A stretch of 64,000 bases of DNA from Aeromicrobium sp. 9AM (GCF_902506105.1 NZ_LR733304.1:620001-684000); one strand, 5' to 3'; counted from the first letter of the stretch, positions 54,832 to 64,000 are shown. The notes: a model not told the origin generated them from the letters alone. Program-made: numbers and translations.

Positions 54832-56097
54832 TCATGCACGTCTCCTCAGGTGCGCCAGCCTGGTGCTGGCCCATCGTGTCTCGATCTCGGCGCCGAGTCC
54901 CAGCAGCAGCAGGACGGCGAGGGCGCCGATCACCGCGCCACTGATCTTTCGGCTGGTGGACAGCTCACTCGCCTTGGTCGGCTGACTCGCTGCTTGGGTC
55001 CCGGGGATGCTGTCGCCCTCTTCGGCCCCGGCGCCGGCGAGCACGAAGCCCTCGACCTCCTGCAGGCCGTCGTCGACGGGCGTGGTCGGCGGCTCGATCG
55101 TCGGCGGGGTGTCGACCTTGGGCGGGGTGCTGGTGTCCTTGGGGATGTAGGGCGGGATGTAGCCGCCGCCCGTGCCCCCGGTCCCGCCAGTCCCGCCGGT
55201 GCCCGCACCGCCACCACCAGTGGTGGTCTTCGGCGGCTTGGGCGGCTTGCCAACCTTGACGGTCGTCGTCGATGCGCGACCGTACGACCCGTCCTTCCCA
55301 CGCACTGACAGGTTCACGGTGTACGTGCGCTTTTTCTTGTACGCGTGCGTGGGGTTCGCTCGGGTGTCCGTGCCCGGCGTGTCGCTGAACGTCCAGGCGT
55401 AGGTGAACTTCTCGTCGGTCGGGGGCGTGATCTCGGACGAGAAGGATGCGGTGGTCTTGGTGTCGATCTTCTTGGGGCTCGAGTCGATTTTCACACGAAC
55501 GAGTTCACCCTTGACGTGGAACGTGAGCTTGAGCGGCTTGCCCGGATCTGTCCTGAAGACATCACCGGAATTGATGTCATTTGGGTTGGTGAGCAACGGG
55601 CGGACGTACGCGACACCGTGGTCCTCTGTTGCATAGACCGCCGGGACGAGGCCTCCGGCATAGGGCTTGGTGCCGTCGACCCGATCGCCGGCGAGCACGC
55701 TGGGGATCTTCCCGTTCGGAGCCTCCGAGAACGTGACGTCGTCCTCGAGGTCGTTGCTCTCCTCGGCCTGAGCATCAGTGAGGAGCGCGGGGATGGGCAA
55801 CGTGTTGGGGATGCCGCCGGCGACGATCGATCGAGGCGTCGCACCCTTTTTGTCGCGGATCATGTACTCGACCGGCTCCGGCCTGAGGCCCGGATTGTTG
55901 TCGATCGTGTACGAATAGGGCCCCGCAACGGTCTTGGTCACACCCTCGTCGGTCGTGACGAACGTGACGATCACGCACGAGGTGCCAGCCACGCAATCGG
56001 CGGCGCTGGACGGCGCGGCACCCACGAGAGGGACGCTGGCGAGCGCGACGACACCACCCAGCAGCGTGCGCCGGATGCGGCGCATGGTGGTGCTCAC
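54832..56097 (-). CDS. Secreted, membrane-anchored PKD-domain protein
   Basis: 421 residues. A signal peptide (RTLLGGVVALASVPLVGAAPSSAA) precedes two unrecognised domains. A PKD domain (about 205-285) reads FTYAWTFSDTPGTDTRANPTHAYKKKRTYTV. A Gly/Thr/Pro-rich linker (about 290-350) precedes a C-terminal membrane helix with a short basic tail. It stands first in the operon with the ExbB-like and DUF2149 genes, so it may be the surface part driven or sensed by them. Function unknown. Confidence 0.8.
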   Translation of the reverse strand: MSTTMRRIRRTLLGGVVALASVPLVGAAPSSAADCVAGTSCVIVTFVTTDEGVTKTVAGPYSYTIDNNPGLRPEPVEYMIRDKKGATPRSIVAGGIPNTLPIPALLTDAQAEESNDLEDDVTFSEAPNGKIPSVLAGDRVDGTKPYAGGLVPAVYATEDHGVAYVRPLLTNPNDINSGDVFRTDPGKPLKLTFHVKGELVRVKIDSSPKKIDTKTTASFSSEITPPTDEKFTYAWTFSDTPGTDTRANPTHAYKKKRTYTVNLSVRGKDGSYGRASTTTVKVGKPPKPPKTTTGGGGAGTGGTGGTGGTGGGYIPPYIPKDTSTPPKVDTPPTIEPPTTPVDDGLQEVEGFVLAGAGAEEGDSIPGTQAASQPTKASELSTSRKISGAVIGALAVLLLLGLGAEIETRWASTRLAHLRRRA

Positions 56098-56213
56098 GGG
56101 TCTCTCCCTCCAGAGATCGTCGTCGGCTATCCAGTATGAAGTGCGAAAGGGTCTCGCGCCGACCCTTCAATGAGTTGATCGTACGAACATCTGGCGACGA
56201 GCGCGCATCCGCA

Positions 56214-57755
56214 CTAGATCCAGCGGTCGAACCACATGCGTTCGTGCCAGGCGTCGTACGTCGTGATCTTGCCGGTCAGCACCGGGTGGAAGAACCAGAA
56301 GGACACCACGACCGCGGCCAGGAAGAATCCGGCGACGAACCACACGACATACCGGTGCCGCGGGGTCTCGGCGGCCCGGACGAGCTCGTGCACGACGAGG
56401 GTGATCGCGATGATCGTGAACGGGATGATCGCGACGGCGTAGTAGGAGAAGATCGGCCGGTCGGTGCTCATGAACCATGGCAGCCAGCTGACCAGCACCG
56501 CGACGACCGGCACGCCCCATCGCCCGTTGCGGGTCACGAACCACGCGGCGATCGACGCGAGCAGCGCCAGCGCCCCGGACCACCAGATGATCGGGTTGCC
56601 GAGGATCATCACCTCGCGCACGCACGACCCGCCAGCGCCCGCCCCGCAGTCCGAGAGCGGGAAGTCGCCCTTGTAGTCGACGACGACCGGGCGTTCGAGC
56701 ACGAGCCAGCCGGCGGGGTTGGACTCGTACGGGTGGTGCTCGGCGGTGTTGAGCCCCGACCACGAGAAGTCGAACGTCATGACGTGGAAGTGCCACAGCG
56801 ACCGGAACGCGTCCCGCGTCTCGCCGAGGAAGCCGGGGGTCGGCTTGTCGACATATGCCCCCCACGGCGCCGAGTAGTCGCCGTAGCCGTGACCGAACCT
56901 CGCCTCGTACGCGTGATGGTGGATCAGGAAGCCGGTCCACGTCGCGAGGTAGACCAGGCCGGCGACCACGACGATCGACGCGAAGGCCGGCACCCCGACC
57001 CGCAGGGTCGTGACGACCCAGCTGTTGCGCTCGGCCGCCGGATCGACGATCCCGCGCTTGCGCGCCAGGACCTCCCAGATCACGGCCAGCAGGCCGAACG
57101 CGGCGAGGACGTAGACGCCGTTCCACTTCGTGCCGCACGCCATCCCGAAGCACACGCCGGCGGCCAGCTGCCAGGGCCGGATGATGCGGTAGTGGTCGAG
57201 CCGCTCGCGGATCCAGTCGCGGTCGGCGACGATGCAGGCGACGCCGCAGACCACCCAGAACGCGAGGAACACGTCGAGCAGGGCCATCCGCGACATCACG
57301 AAGTGCAGGCCGTCGAACGCCAGCAGCAGCCCCGCGAAGCAGCCCATGACGGTCGAGCCGGTCAGGCGGCGAACGAGCCGGGCCAGCACCAGGACGGTCA
57401 GCGACCCGATCACGACAGCCGCGATGCGCCAGCCGAACGCGTCGAGGCCGAACACGCGCTCACCGAGAGCGATGAGCCACTTGCCCCCGTCGGGGTGCAC
57501 GATCCACGAGGGATCGCCGGTCATCAGCCCCGTCGTGTGACCACTCTGGATCTGCTTGTTGGCGTTCTCGGTGAAGTCCTGGACGTACCCGTGCTTGAGC
57601 AGTGACCACGAGTCCTTGGCGTAGTAGGTCTCGTCGAACATCAGGATGCGCGGCTTGCCGACGTTCCACACCCGCAGCACGAACGCGAGGACGGCGACGG
57701 AGATCGGGCCGATCCAGCCCCATGCGCGATCGGAGACCCTCGCCAGCAACGTCAC
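56214..57755 (-). CDS. pmt: Dolichyl/polyprenyl-phosphate-mannose protein mannosyltransferase
   Basis: 513 residues, a GT-C/GT39 enzyme with about 11 membrane segments. The first loop has the catalytic acidic pair MFDETYYAKDSW, followed by DPSWIVHPDGGKWLIALGE. It O-mannosylates exported proteins, as Rv1002c does in M. tuberculosis. It is divergent from rsmI exactly as Rv1002c is from Rv1003. GTG start with a TAGGCT -10 six bases upstream. It could modify the pilins or PKD protein nearby, an inference. Confidence 0.95.
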   Translation of the reverse strand: MTLLARVSDRAWGWIGPISVAVLAFVLRVWNVGKPRILMFDETYYAKDSWSLLKHGYVQDFTENANKQIQSGHTTGLMTGDPSWIVHPDGGKWLIALGERVFGLDAFGWRIAAVVIGSLTVLVLARLVRRLTGSTVMGCFAGLLLAFDGLHFVMSRMALLDVFLAFWVVCGVACIVADRDWIRERLDHYRIIRPWQLAAGVCFGMACGTKWNGVYVLAAFGLLAVIWEVLARKRGIVDPAAERNSWVVTTLRVGVPAFASIVVVAGLVYLATWTGFLIHHHAYEARFGHGYGDYSAPWGAYVDKPTPGFLGETRDAFRSLWHFHVMTFDFSWSGLNTAEHHPYESNPAGWLVLERPVVVDYKGDFPLSDCGAGAGGSCVREVMILGNPIIWWSGALALLASIAAWFVTRNGRWGVPVVAVLVSWLPWFMSTDRPIFSYYAVAIIPFTIIAITLVVHELVRAAETPRHRYVVWFVAGFFLAAVVVSFWFFHPVLTGKITTYDAWHERMWFDRWI

Positions 57756-57761
57756 CGGGCA

Positions 57762-57767
57762 AGCCTA
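57762..57767 (-). promoter_or_regulatory. -10 box of pmt (leaderless)
   Basis: TAGGCT on the minus strand ends 6 bases before the GTG at 57755. Confidence 0.5.
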
Positions 57768-57809
57768 GGTGAGGGGACCAGGTCTCGATTCACCTGACAT
57801 GCTGGCGGC

Positions 57810-58637
57810 ATGCTGATCCTCGCCGCGACCCCCATCGGCCAGGCCGCCGACGCGAGCGGCCGTCTCGGTGCGGCGCTGGCGACGGCCGACGTCGTGGCGG
57901 CCGAGGACACCCGCCGGCTCAAGCGCCTCGCGTCCGAGCTCGGCGTGGAGATCGGCGGCCGGATCGTGTCCTACTTCGAGGGCAACGAGGAGCGCCGCAC
58001 CCCCGAGCTGGCAGCGCTGCTGGCCGAGGGCTCGACGGTGGTGCTGGTGACCGACGCCGGTATGCCGAGCGTGTCCGATCCCGGCTATCGGCTCGTCGTC
58101 GCCGCGATCGCCGCCGATGTCACCGTCACGGCAATCCCCGGACCGTCGGCGGTGCTGACCGCGCTCGCGGTGTCCGGTCTGCCGGTCGACCGGTTCTGCT
58201 TCGAGGGCTTCCTGCCGCGCAAGGCCGGCGAGCGTACGCGCGCGTTGACCGAGCTCGTCGCCGAGCGCCGCACGATGGTGTTCTTCGAGTCGCCGCACCG
58301 CACCGAGGCGTCGCTGCGCGCGATGGCAGACGTGCTCGGCGCCGACCGGGCCGCCGCGGTGTGCCGCGAGCTCACCAAGACGTACGAGGAGGTGGCCCGG
58401 GGCAGTCTCGAGGAGCTCATCGCATGGGCCGCCGGCCAGGAGCAGGGCGTCCGCGGCGAGGTCACGATCGTCGTCGGTGGGGCCGCCCCGGACCGTCGGA
58501 CGTACGGGCCGGACGACCTGCGGGAGCTCGTCACCGCCCGGCAGGCCGAGGGGCTCAGCCGCAAGGACGCGATCGAGCAGGTCGCGGGCGAGACGGGCGT
58601 GCGCAAGAAGGATGTCTACGACGCTGCGCACTCCTAG
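57810..58637 (+). CDS. rsmI: 16S rRNA (cytidine1402-2'-O)-methyltransferase RsmI
   Basis: 275 residues. It methylates the ribose of C1402 in 16S rRNA. LAATPIGQAADAS is a slightly divergent start; AEDTRRLKRLA, VTDAGMPSVSDPGYRLV and IPGPSAVLTALAVSGLP are classical SAM-site motifs of the tetrapyrrole-methylase fold, and FFESPHR and LTKTYEEV follow. The position between pmt and metG matches mycobacteria. Confidence 0.95.
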   Translation: MLILAATPIGQAADASGRLGAALATADVVAAEDTRRLKRLASELGVEIGGRIVSYFEGNEERRTPELAALLAEGSTVVLVTDAGMPSVSDPGYRLVVAAIAADVTVTAIPGPSAVLTALAVSGLPVDRFCFEGFLPRKAGERTRALTELVAERRTMVFFESPHRTEASLRAMADVLGADRAAAVCRELTKTYEEVARGSLEELIAWAAGQEQGVRGEVTIVVGGAAPDRRTYGPDDLRELVTARQAEGLSRKDAIEQVAGETGVRKKDVYDAAHS

Positions 58638-58668
58638 CGGGGATGTCCGTCGCGTCTCGGCAGGTCAC

Positions 58669-58674
58669 TAGGAT
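58669..58674 (+). promoter_or_regulatory. -10 box of metG
   Basis: TAGGAT ends 7 bases before the GTG at 58682. The intervening GAGGA could act as a ribosome site if transcription starts earlier. Confidence 0.45.
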
Positions 58675-58681
58675 TGAGGAC

Positions 58682-60262
58682 GTGTCCGACTCCACGTTCT
58701 ACGTCACCACGCCGATCTACTACGTCAACGACGCGCCCCACATCGGGCACGGCTACACGACGGTCATGGGTGACATCATCACGCGCTGGCACCGGCAGCG
58801 CGGCGAGAGCGTCTGGTACCTGACGGGCACCGACGAGCACGGCCAGAAGGTCCTCCGCAAGGCCGACCAGAACGGTGTCTCGCCGCAGGACTGGGTCGAC
58901 AAGCTCGTCGAGGAGGAGTGGAAGCCGCTCCTCGAGACGATCGACATCGCGAACGACGACTACATCCGTACGACCGAGCAGCGCCACCTCGACGGCGCCA
59001 AGGCGTTCTGGCAGGCGCTCTACGAACGGGACGCGGTCTACAAGGGCTCGTTCAGCGGCTACTACAGCGTCGGCGCCGAGGAGTTCGTCGGCGACGACGA
59101 CGTGGCCGACGGCGAGGGCGACGACGAGGGCTTCAAGGTGTCCAAGCTCGACGGCAGCCGGGTCGAGCACATGACGGAGGAGAACTACTTCTTCCGGCTC
59201 AGCGACTACCAGCAGAAGCTGCTCGACTTCTACGACGCCAACCCCGACTTCATCCAGCCTGCATCGGTGCGCAACGAGCTGATCGCGTTCGTCAAGCGCG
59301 GCCTGCGTGACCTGTCGATCTCGCGCTCGACGTTCGACTGGGGCATCCAGGTGCCGTGGGACGACAAGCACGTCATGTATGTCTGGATCGAGGCGCTGCT
59401 CAACTATGTGACCGCTGCGGGCTACGGCGTCGACGACGAACGCTTCAAGGAGCTGTGGCCGGCCAACATCCACATCGTCGGCAAGGACATCGCCCGGTTC
59501 CACGCCGTGATCTGGCCCGCCATGCTGATGGCGGCCGGACAGCCCGTGCCGCACCAGGTCTTCGCGCACGGCTGGATCCTGGTCGGCGGCCAGAAGATGT
59601 CGAAGTCCAAGGCCAACGGCATCCGCCCCGACGAGATCGTCGACACGTTCGGCTCCGATGCCTACCGCTACTACTTCGCCCGCGCCCTGACGTTCGGCAG
59701 CGACGGCTCGATCTCGTGGGAGGACATGCACGCTCGCTACCACGCCGAGCTGGCCAACGGCTTCGGCAACCTGGCGTCGAGGGTCGCCGCCATGATCGGC
59801 AAGTACTTCGACGGCTCGCTGCCGGCGGCTGGCGCCACGACGCCGGCGGAGCAGAAGGTCATCGACCTCGTCGCTGAGTCCGTGGCCGACGCCGACGCGG
59901 CGATCGAGGCGGTCGCCCCGCAGGACGCGCTGACCGCGATCTGGCGCATCGTCGACGAGCTCAACGGCTACATCACCGAGCAGGCGCCGTGGAAGGTCGC
60001 CAAGGACGACGCGGAGAGCGACCGTTTGGCGACGATCCTCAACACCACCGCCGAGGGCCTGCGCGTGCTCGCGGTGCTGCTCAACCCCGTGATGCCCAAG
60101 GCGTCCGCGGTGCTGTGGGACTCCCTGGGCGCCGAGTCGGCTCTCGGCACGCTCGCCGACCAGCGCATCGCCGCCGTCGCCGCGTGGGGTCAGTTGCCGT
60201 CGGGCTCGACGATCACCAAGCCGGCGTCGCTGTTCCCGCGCATCGAGGCCGCGGCCGAGTGA
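58682..60262 (+). CDS. metG: Methionyl-tRNA synthetase
   Basis: 526 residues, class I synthetase. The HIGH motif is HIGH (20-23) and KMSKS is at 305-309. The connective peptide lacks the CxxC zinc knuckle and instead has an acidic stretch (GDDDVADGEGDDEG), as in zinc-free MetRS forms. No C-terminal tRNA-binding domain is present, also usual in actinobacteria. GTG start with -10 TAGGAT just upstream. The tatD start overlaps its stop as GTGA. Confidence 0.96.
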   Translation: MSDSTFYVTTPIYYVNDAPHIGHGYTTVMGDIITRWHRQRGESVWYLTGTDEHGQKVLRKADQNGVSPQDWVDKLVEEEWKPLLETIDIANDDYIRTTEQRHLDGAKAFWQALYERDAVYKGSFSGYYSVGAEEFVGDDDVADGEGDDEGFKVSKLDGSRVEHMTEENYFFRLSDYQQKLLDFYDANPDFIQPASVRNELIAFVKRGLRDLSISRSTFDWGIQVPWDDKHVMYVWIEALLNYVTAAGYGVDDERFKELWPANIHIVGKDIARFHAVIWPAMLMAAGQPVPHQVFAHGWILVGGQKMSKSKANGIRPDEIVDTFGSDAYRYYFARALTFGSDGSISWEDMHARYHAELANGFGNLASRVAAMIGKYFDGSLPAAGATTPAEQKVIDLVAESVADADAAIEAVAPQDALTAIWRIVDELNGYITEQAPWKVAKDDAESDRLATILNTTAEGLRVLAVLLNPVMPKASAVLWDSLGAESALGTLADQRIAAVAAWGQLPSGSTITKPASLFPRIEAAAE

Positions 60263-61128
60263 CGCTCACCGACGGCTGGCCGGAGGCCCCGGAGGCGCTG
60301 CCGTTCCCCGTTGTCGACAACCACTGCCACCTCGACCACCGCGCGTACGCCAAAGGTAGCGAGGGCGGGTTGCTGATCCCGGTCGACGAAGCGCTCGACC
60401 GGGCGGCGGCCGTCGGGGTCACCCGGATCGTGCAGGTCGGCTGCGACCTCGAGGGCTCGCGCTGGGCCGTCGAGACCGCGGCGGCGTACGACTCGGTGGT
60501 CGCCGCGGTCGCGCTGCACCCCAACGAGGCGCCCAAGCACGCCGAGCAGGGCGACCTCGACGAGGCGCTGGCTGAGATCGACGCGCTGGCCCAGTCGCCT
60601 CACGTGAGGGCGGTTGGCGAGACCGGACTCGACTACTTCCGTACGGGTGAGTCCGGCCGGGAGGCTCAGCACGCGTCGTTCCGTGAGCACATCCGCATGG
60701 CCAAGCGGTATGACAAGACGCTCGTGATCCACGACCGCGACGCGCACGACGACGTGCTCGCGGTGCTCGATGACGAGGGCACGCCAGAGCGTACGGTCAT
60801 GCACTGCTTCTCCGGTGACGCCGCCTTCGCGCGCGAGTGCCTCGACCGCGGCGCCTACCTGTCGTTCGCCGGGACGGTCACCTTCAAGAACGCTGAGAAC
60901 CTGCGCGAAGCTCTCCGTATCACGCCTTCTGACCGTATCCTTGTCGAGACCGATGCGCCTTTCCTCACACCCACACCGCATCGCGGGAGCCCGAACGCTT
61001 CGTTCCTGATCCCGCTGACGGTGCGGTACATGGCTGGAATTGCAGGCAAAACGGTCGAGGAAATGTGCCGGAGCATCGATGCGAACACGGTTTCTGCATT
61101 CGGTGGTGACTGGCCTCACAGAATTTGA
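60259..61128 (+). CDS. tatD: TatD family hydrolase (DNase)
   Basis: 289 residues of a metal-dependent TIM-barrel nuclease. VVDNHCHLDHR holds the first metal ligands, GETGLDYFR the bridging Glu, VIHDRDAHDD and MHCFSG the later His, and ILVETDAPFLTP the Asp. A GTG overlaps the metG stop. The run metG-tatD-rpfB-ksgA is the standard actinobacterial order. Confidence 0.95.
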   Translation: MTLTDGWPEAPEALPFPVVDNHCHLDHRAYAKGSEGGLLIPVDEALDRAAAVGVTRIVQVGCDLEGSRWAVETAAAYDSVVAAVALHPNEAPKHAEQGDLDEALAEIDALAQSPHVRAVGETGLDYFRTGESGREAQHASFREHIRMAKRYDKTLVIHDRDAHDDVLAVLDDEGTPERTVMHCFSGDAAFARECLDRGAYLSFAGTVTFKNAENLREALRITPSDRILVETDAPFLTPTPHRGSPNASFLIPLTVRYMAGIAGKTVEEMCRSIDANTVSAFGGDWPHRI

Positions 61129-61147
61129 CCCAGGAAGGGGCATCCGT

Positions 61148-62314
61148 ATGGTGGAAAGTCGGCCCCGTCACCGACTGTCAAGGAATTCTGTGCAGCCAGA
61201 CTCAACCGCCCGACGTACGCCCACCTCCGGAAAGCGTCGTCATCGCAAGTCTTTCCCGCTTCTCGCCCTCAACCTCGCGATCGTTCTCGTCGTCGCGGGA
61301 GGCACCGCCGCCTACGGAGCGCTCAGCCACACGGTCACCCTGACCGTCGACGGCAAGAGCGACAAGATCCGTACGTTCGGCGACACGGTCTCGGACGTCC
61401 TCGCGTCCAAGCACATCACGCTGCGTGCCGATGACCGGCTGAGCAAGGCGAAGTCGGACTCGATCTCCGACGGCGACACGATCGCCGTGTCGTACGCCAA
61501 GCCCGTGACCCTCGCGGTCGACGGCACCGTCACCGAGCACACGGTCTACGACCGCACGGTCGGCGACGCGTTCGACACCCTCGGCGTCGAGCCGAGGTCC
61601 GGGTCGTACCTCTCGGCCAAGAAGTCCAGCGTCATCCCGCGCAAGGGCGCCCAGCTCGTCGTCAGCAGCTCCAAGTCGCTCACCGTGATCGCGGACCACA
61701 AGAAGAAGACTGTCACCTCCAACGCGCCGACCGTCGCCGCGGTGCTCAAGCAGGCCGACGTCACCCTCGACTCCGACGACGAGGTCAAGCCCGGCAAGGA
61801 CGCCTACGTCACCCCCGACGACAAGCTGCGTGTCGTGCGGATCAAGAAGGTCACCAAGACCGAGACCGTCCCCGTCAGCTTCAAGACGACGGTCCGCCAG
61901 GATCCCGACGCCTCGGTCGGCGAGAAGAACGTCGTGCAGCCGGGCAAGAAGGGCAAGGCCCGCGAGAAGGTCACGCTGATCTACGCCGACGGCAAGCTCC
62001 GTGAGCGCGTCGTGCTGGTGTCGCGGTCGCTGGCCGAGCCGCGCCCGCAGATCGAGGAGCACGGCACCGCCACGACGCCGCCCGACAGTGTCTGGGACAA
62101 GATCGCCAAGTGCGAGTCCGGCGGCAACTGGTCGATCAACACCGGCAACGGCTACTACGGCGGCCTGCAGTTCAGCGCCGCGACGTGGCACAGCGTCGGT
62201 GGCACGGGCCTGCCGAGCGATCACTCCCGCGAGGAGCAGATCAAGCGCGCCAAGATCCTCCAGGCCCGTTCGGGCTGGGGCCAGTGGGGCTGCGCCCATG
62301 CGAGGTTCGACTGA
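61148..62314 (+). CDS. rpfB: Resuscitation-promoting factor RpfB
   Basis: 388 residues. A cytoplasmic basic N-terminus and membrane anchor ([20 protein letters not shown], about 38-57) lead to three DUF348 repeats (about 62-103, 118-160 and 177-219), a G5 domain (about 230-302) and the lysozyme-like Rpf domain (312-388). The catalytic Glu323 lies in KCESGGNW, and Cys322 and Cys382 form the usual disulfide. It cleaves peptidoglycan to restart growth of dormant cells. AGGAAGGGG precedes the ATG. Confidence 0.96.
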   Translation: MVESRPRHRLSRNSVQPDSTARRTPTSGKRRHRKSFPLLALNLAIVLVVAGGTAAYGALSHTVTLTVDGKSDKIRTFGDTVSDVLASKHITLRADDRLSKAKSDSISDGDTIAVSYAKPVTLAVDGTVTEHTVYDRTVGDAFDTLGVEPRSGSYLSAKKSSVIPRKGAQLVVSSSKSLTVIADHKKKTVTSNAPTVAAVLKQADVTLDSDDEVKPGKDAYVTPDDKLRVVRIKKVTKTETVPVSFKTTVRQDPDASVGEKNVVQPGKKGKAREKVTLIYADGKLRERVVLVSRSLAEPRPQIEEHGTATTPPDSVWDKIAKCESGGNWSINTGNGYYGGLQFSAATWHSVGGTGLPSDHSREEQIKRAKILQARSGWGQWGCAHARFD

Positions 62315-63165
62315 CGACTCCCCGGCTGCTCGGACCCGCTGACGTCCGACGCCTGGCCGAGTCCTGCGGCATCCGCCCGACCAAGCAACGCGGGCAGAAC
62401 TTCGTCATCGACGCCAACACCGTGCGACGCATCGTGCGTACGTCCGGGGTTGGCGCCGATGACGTTGTCGTCGAGATCGGTCCCGGCCTGGGATCGCTGA
62501 CCCTCGGGCTGCTCGAGGTGGCGTCGCACGTCACCGCGGTGGAGCTCGACGAGGTCCTGGCGGCCCAGCTGCCGTCCACGATCGCGGAGTACGCGCCCGA
62601 ACAGGTCTCGCACTTCGACCTCGTCACCGCCGACGCGATGCAGGTCACCGAGCTGCCGGGGCCGGCCCCGACGGCGCTGGTGGCGAACCTGCCCTACAAC
62701 GTGTCCGTGCCCGTCCTCCTGACGTTCTTCGAGCGGTTCCCGACGATCACGACGGGCCTCGTGATGGTGCAGGCCGAGGTCGCGCACCGCCTCGCCGCCG
62801 CCCCGGGCTCCAAGACGTACGGGGTGCCGAGCGTCAAGGCTGCCTGGTACGCCGAGCTGCGGCTCGCCGGGTCGATCGGCCGCAACGTGTTCTGGCCGAT
62901 GCCCAACGTCGAGTCGGCGCTCGTCGCCTGGACCAGGCGCGAGCCGCCCGGCGACGAGGCGCAGCGCCTGCGTACGTTCGCGGTCGTCGATGCCGCGTTC
63001 GCGCAGCGCCGCAAGACCATGCGCGCCGCGCTGTCCGAGCTCGCCGGCTCCGGCCCCGCAGCAGAGGAAGCGCTCGTCGCGGCGGGCATCTCGCCGCAGG
63101 CCCGCGGCGAACAGCTCGGCGTCGAGGAGTTCTTCCGCCTCGGCCAGTTCCTCACTCCCGCCTGA
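62311..63165 (+). CDS. rsmA: 16S rRNA dimethyladenosine transferase KsgA/RsmA, probable CTG start
   Basis: About 284 residues. [30 protein letters not shown] (SAM site), and the adenine-binding NLPYNVSVP are intact. It dimethylates A1518 and A1519 of 16S rRNA. Homologues begin about at [12 protein letters not shown]. The only start codons just before are a CTG at 62311, overlapping the rpfB stop as CTGA with CGAGG upstream, and a GTG at 62284 inside rpfB. I prefer the CTG but the GTG remains possible. Confidence 0.9.
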   Translation: MTTPRLLGPADVRRLAESCGIRPTKQRGQNFVIDANTVRRIVRTSGVGADDVVVEIGPGLGSLTLGLLEVASHVTAVELDEVLAAQLPSTIAEYAPEQVSHFDLVTADAMQVTELPGPAPTALVANLPYNVSVPVLLTFFERFPTITTGLVMVQAEVAHRLAAAPGSKTYGVPSVKAAWYAELRLAGSIGRNVFWPMPNVESALVAWTRREPPGDEAQRLRTFAVVDAAFAQRRKTMRAALSELAGSGPAAEEALVAAGISPQARGEQLGVEEFFRLGQFLTPA

Positions 63166-63214
63166 CCCCGGAGCAGACGTAACGTCGGTGAAATCAGCGT
63201 GCCACCGCTCTTCA

Positions 63215-63231
63215 CACATGTGCACTACCGT
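63215..63231 (+). promoter_or_regulatory. Palindrome and -10 box of rpiR-type gene
   Basis: CACATGTG (63215-63222) is a perfect palindrome directly before TACCGT (63226-63231), which ends 8 bases before the ATG at 63240. The palindrome may be an autoregulatory site. Confidence 0.4.
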
Positions 63232-63239
63232 TTCGTGAC

Positions 63240-64000
63240 ATGAGGATCGACGAGCGGATCGCTGAGCGGTACGCCGACCTGTCGCCGCAGGAGCGTCGCG
63301 CGGCGGACGTGCTGCTGGCCCACCTCGACGACCTCGCGATCTACCGGGCCGCCGAGCTGGCCGAGCTGGCCGGGGTCTCCAAGGCCACGATGAGCCGGCT
63401 GTTCCGCCGGCTGGGCTTCGACGACTTCACCGAGGTGCGCGACCACCTCCGTACGCTCCGCAGCAACGGCGTCCCGGTGAGCCTCGAGGGTGCGCCCAGC
63501 CTGGCGGCCCATCTCGAGCACGAGGTCGCCAACCTGCAGAAAGCGCTGACGGGTCTCGAGGAAGGTGGGCTCGCCACGGCGGCCACGCTCATCGCCGAGG
63601 CGCAACGGGTCGTGGTCGTGGGCATGCGGTCGAGCTACTTCGTCGCGCTGCACCTGCGCCAGTCCCTCAACCAGGCCCGGTTCGGTGTCACCTTGGTGCC
63701 GCAGCCCGGTCAGGCGTTGTCCGACGAGCTGATCGGCCTGGGCAAGGACGATGTGGCGATCGTCGTGGCGTTCCGGCGCCGGCCCGACAACATCGACGGC
63801 CTGATGGAGATCCTCGAGGAGTCGGGCACGCCGATGATCCTGCTCGCCGATCCGTCGGCGCGGGCCCTCGCGGCTCGTGCGGCGGTGTGGCTGGAGTGCC
63901 CGCTCGCGACCGACCTGGCGTTCGACAGCTATGCCGTGGCGATGAGCGTGGTCGTGGTGCTGGCCGACCGGGTCCTCGACCTCGCGGGCCTGTCGGGTGA
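63240..64000 (+). CDS. MurR/RpiR family regulator, SIS domain, partial
   Basis: The first 253 residues of a gene that runs past the window. An N-terminal RpiR helix-turn-helix (LAELAGVSKATMSRLFRRLGF, about 40-60) is followed by a sugar isomerase (SIS) domain beginning near residue 115 (RVVVVGMRSSYFVALHLRQ). Regulators of this type sense phosphosugars and control sugar or amino-sugar genes. It appears to have its own leaderless promoter. Its target is probably outside the window. Confidence 0.88.
   Translation, partial: MRIDERIAERYADLSPQERRAADVLLAHLDDLAIYRAAELAELAGVSKATMSRLFRRLGFDDFTEVRDHLRTLRSNGVPVSLEGAPSLAAHLEHEVANLQKALTGLEEGGLATAATLIAEAQRVVVVGMRSSYFVALHLRQSLNQARFGVTLVPQPGQALSDELIGLGKDDVAIVVAFRRRPDNIDGLMEILEESGTPMILLADPSARALAARAAVWLECPLATDLAFDSYAVAMSVVVVLADRVLDLAGLSG

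Noticed and set aside
58682-60262. Defective MetRS because the zinc knuckle is missing
   Set aside because: HIGH and KMSKS are intact and zinc-free MetRS forms are normal in actinobacteria.

Overview
This is a chromosomal window from a high-GC actinobacterium. It is most likely a member of the Nocardioidaceae such as Aeromicrobium or Nocardioides. That placement is inferred from coenzyme F420 genes, an alkB-rubredoxin-rubredoxin-rubredoxin reductase-TetR operon, RpfB, a protein O-mannosyltransferase, and gene order shared with Mycobacterium tuberculosis Rv0985c-Rv0996 and Rv1002c-Rv1010. I see no insertion sequences, prophage or CRISPR. Genes are densely packed, with many ATGA, GTGA and TGATG overlaps. 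Several promoters look leaderless (TAnnnT 6-8 bases before the start codon).

Layout. 1-6.7 kb: F420 biosynthesis (fbiA end, fbiB/cofE, cofC, fbiC), topoisomerase IB and F420-dependent glucose-6-phosphate dehydrogenase. 6.7-12.9 kb: small accessory modules (AraC/MBL/SnoaL, MarR-EthD divergent from an MFS exporter, tRNA-Arg, an LpqC-like esterase lipoprotein). 12.9-26 kb: a conserved core block holding a HAD phosphatase, an epimerase, mscL, a SAF protein, an FmdB/Ruc zinc ribbon, two CNNM-type membrane proteins, MarR/YceI, 5-formyl-THF cyclo-ligase, galU, moeA, moaC, mog, rimJ, a SepX/GlpR-like divisome membrane protein and tRNA-Ala. 26-32.7 kb: TetR/hydrolase, LLM oxidoreductase, amine-oxidase-like FAD enzyme, YjbR, an ECF sigma factor with a DUF4349 partner, and a secreted protein with sortase-like motifs.

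32.7-50 kb is the most striking region. Two complete Tad (Flp pilus/type IVc) assembly clusters lie in tandem in identical gene order: flp, flp, tadE, tadG, cpaB, cpaE/tadZ, cpaF/tadA, tadB, tadC. A polytopic membrane protein with GT-C-like features follows each cluster. Neither cluster has a prepilin peptidase here. Strong RNA hairpins lie between the pilin genes and the machinery genes.

50-53.6 kb: alkane hydroxylase operon with two rubredoxins, rubredoxin reductase and a TetR regulator, preceded by an inverted repeat over the promoter. 53.6-56.1 kb: a three-gene unit of a secreted PKD-domain protein, a MotA/ExbB-like proton channel and a DUF2149 protein with a long Pro-Thr tail, which looks like an uncharacterised energised envelope system. 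56.2-64 kb: conserved housekeeping block (protein O-mannosyltransferase, rsmI, metG, tatD, rpfB, ksgA) and the start of an RpiR/SIS regulator.
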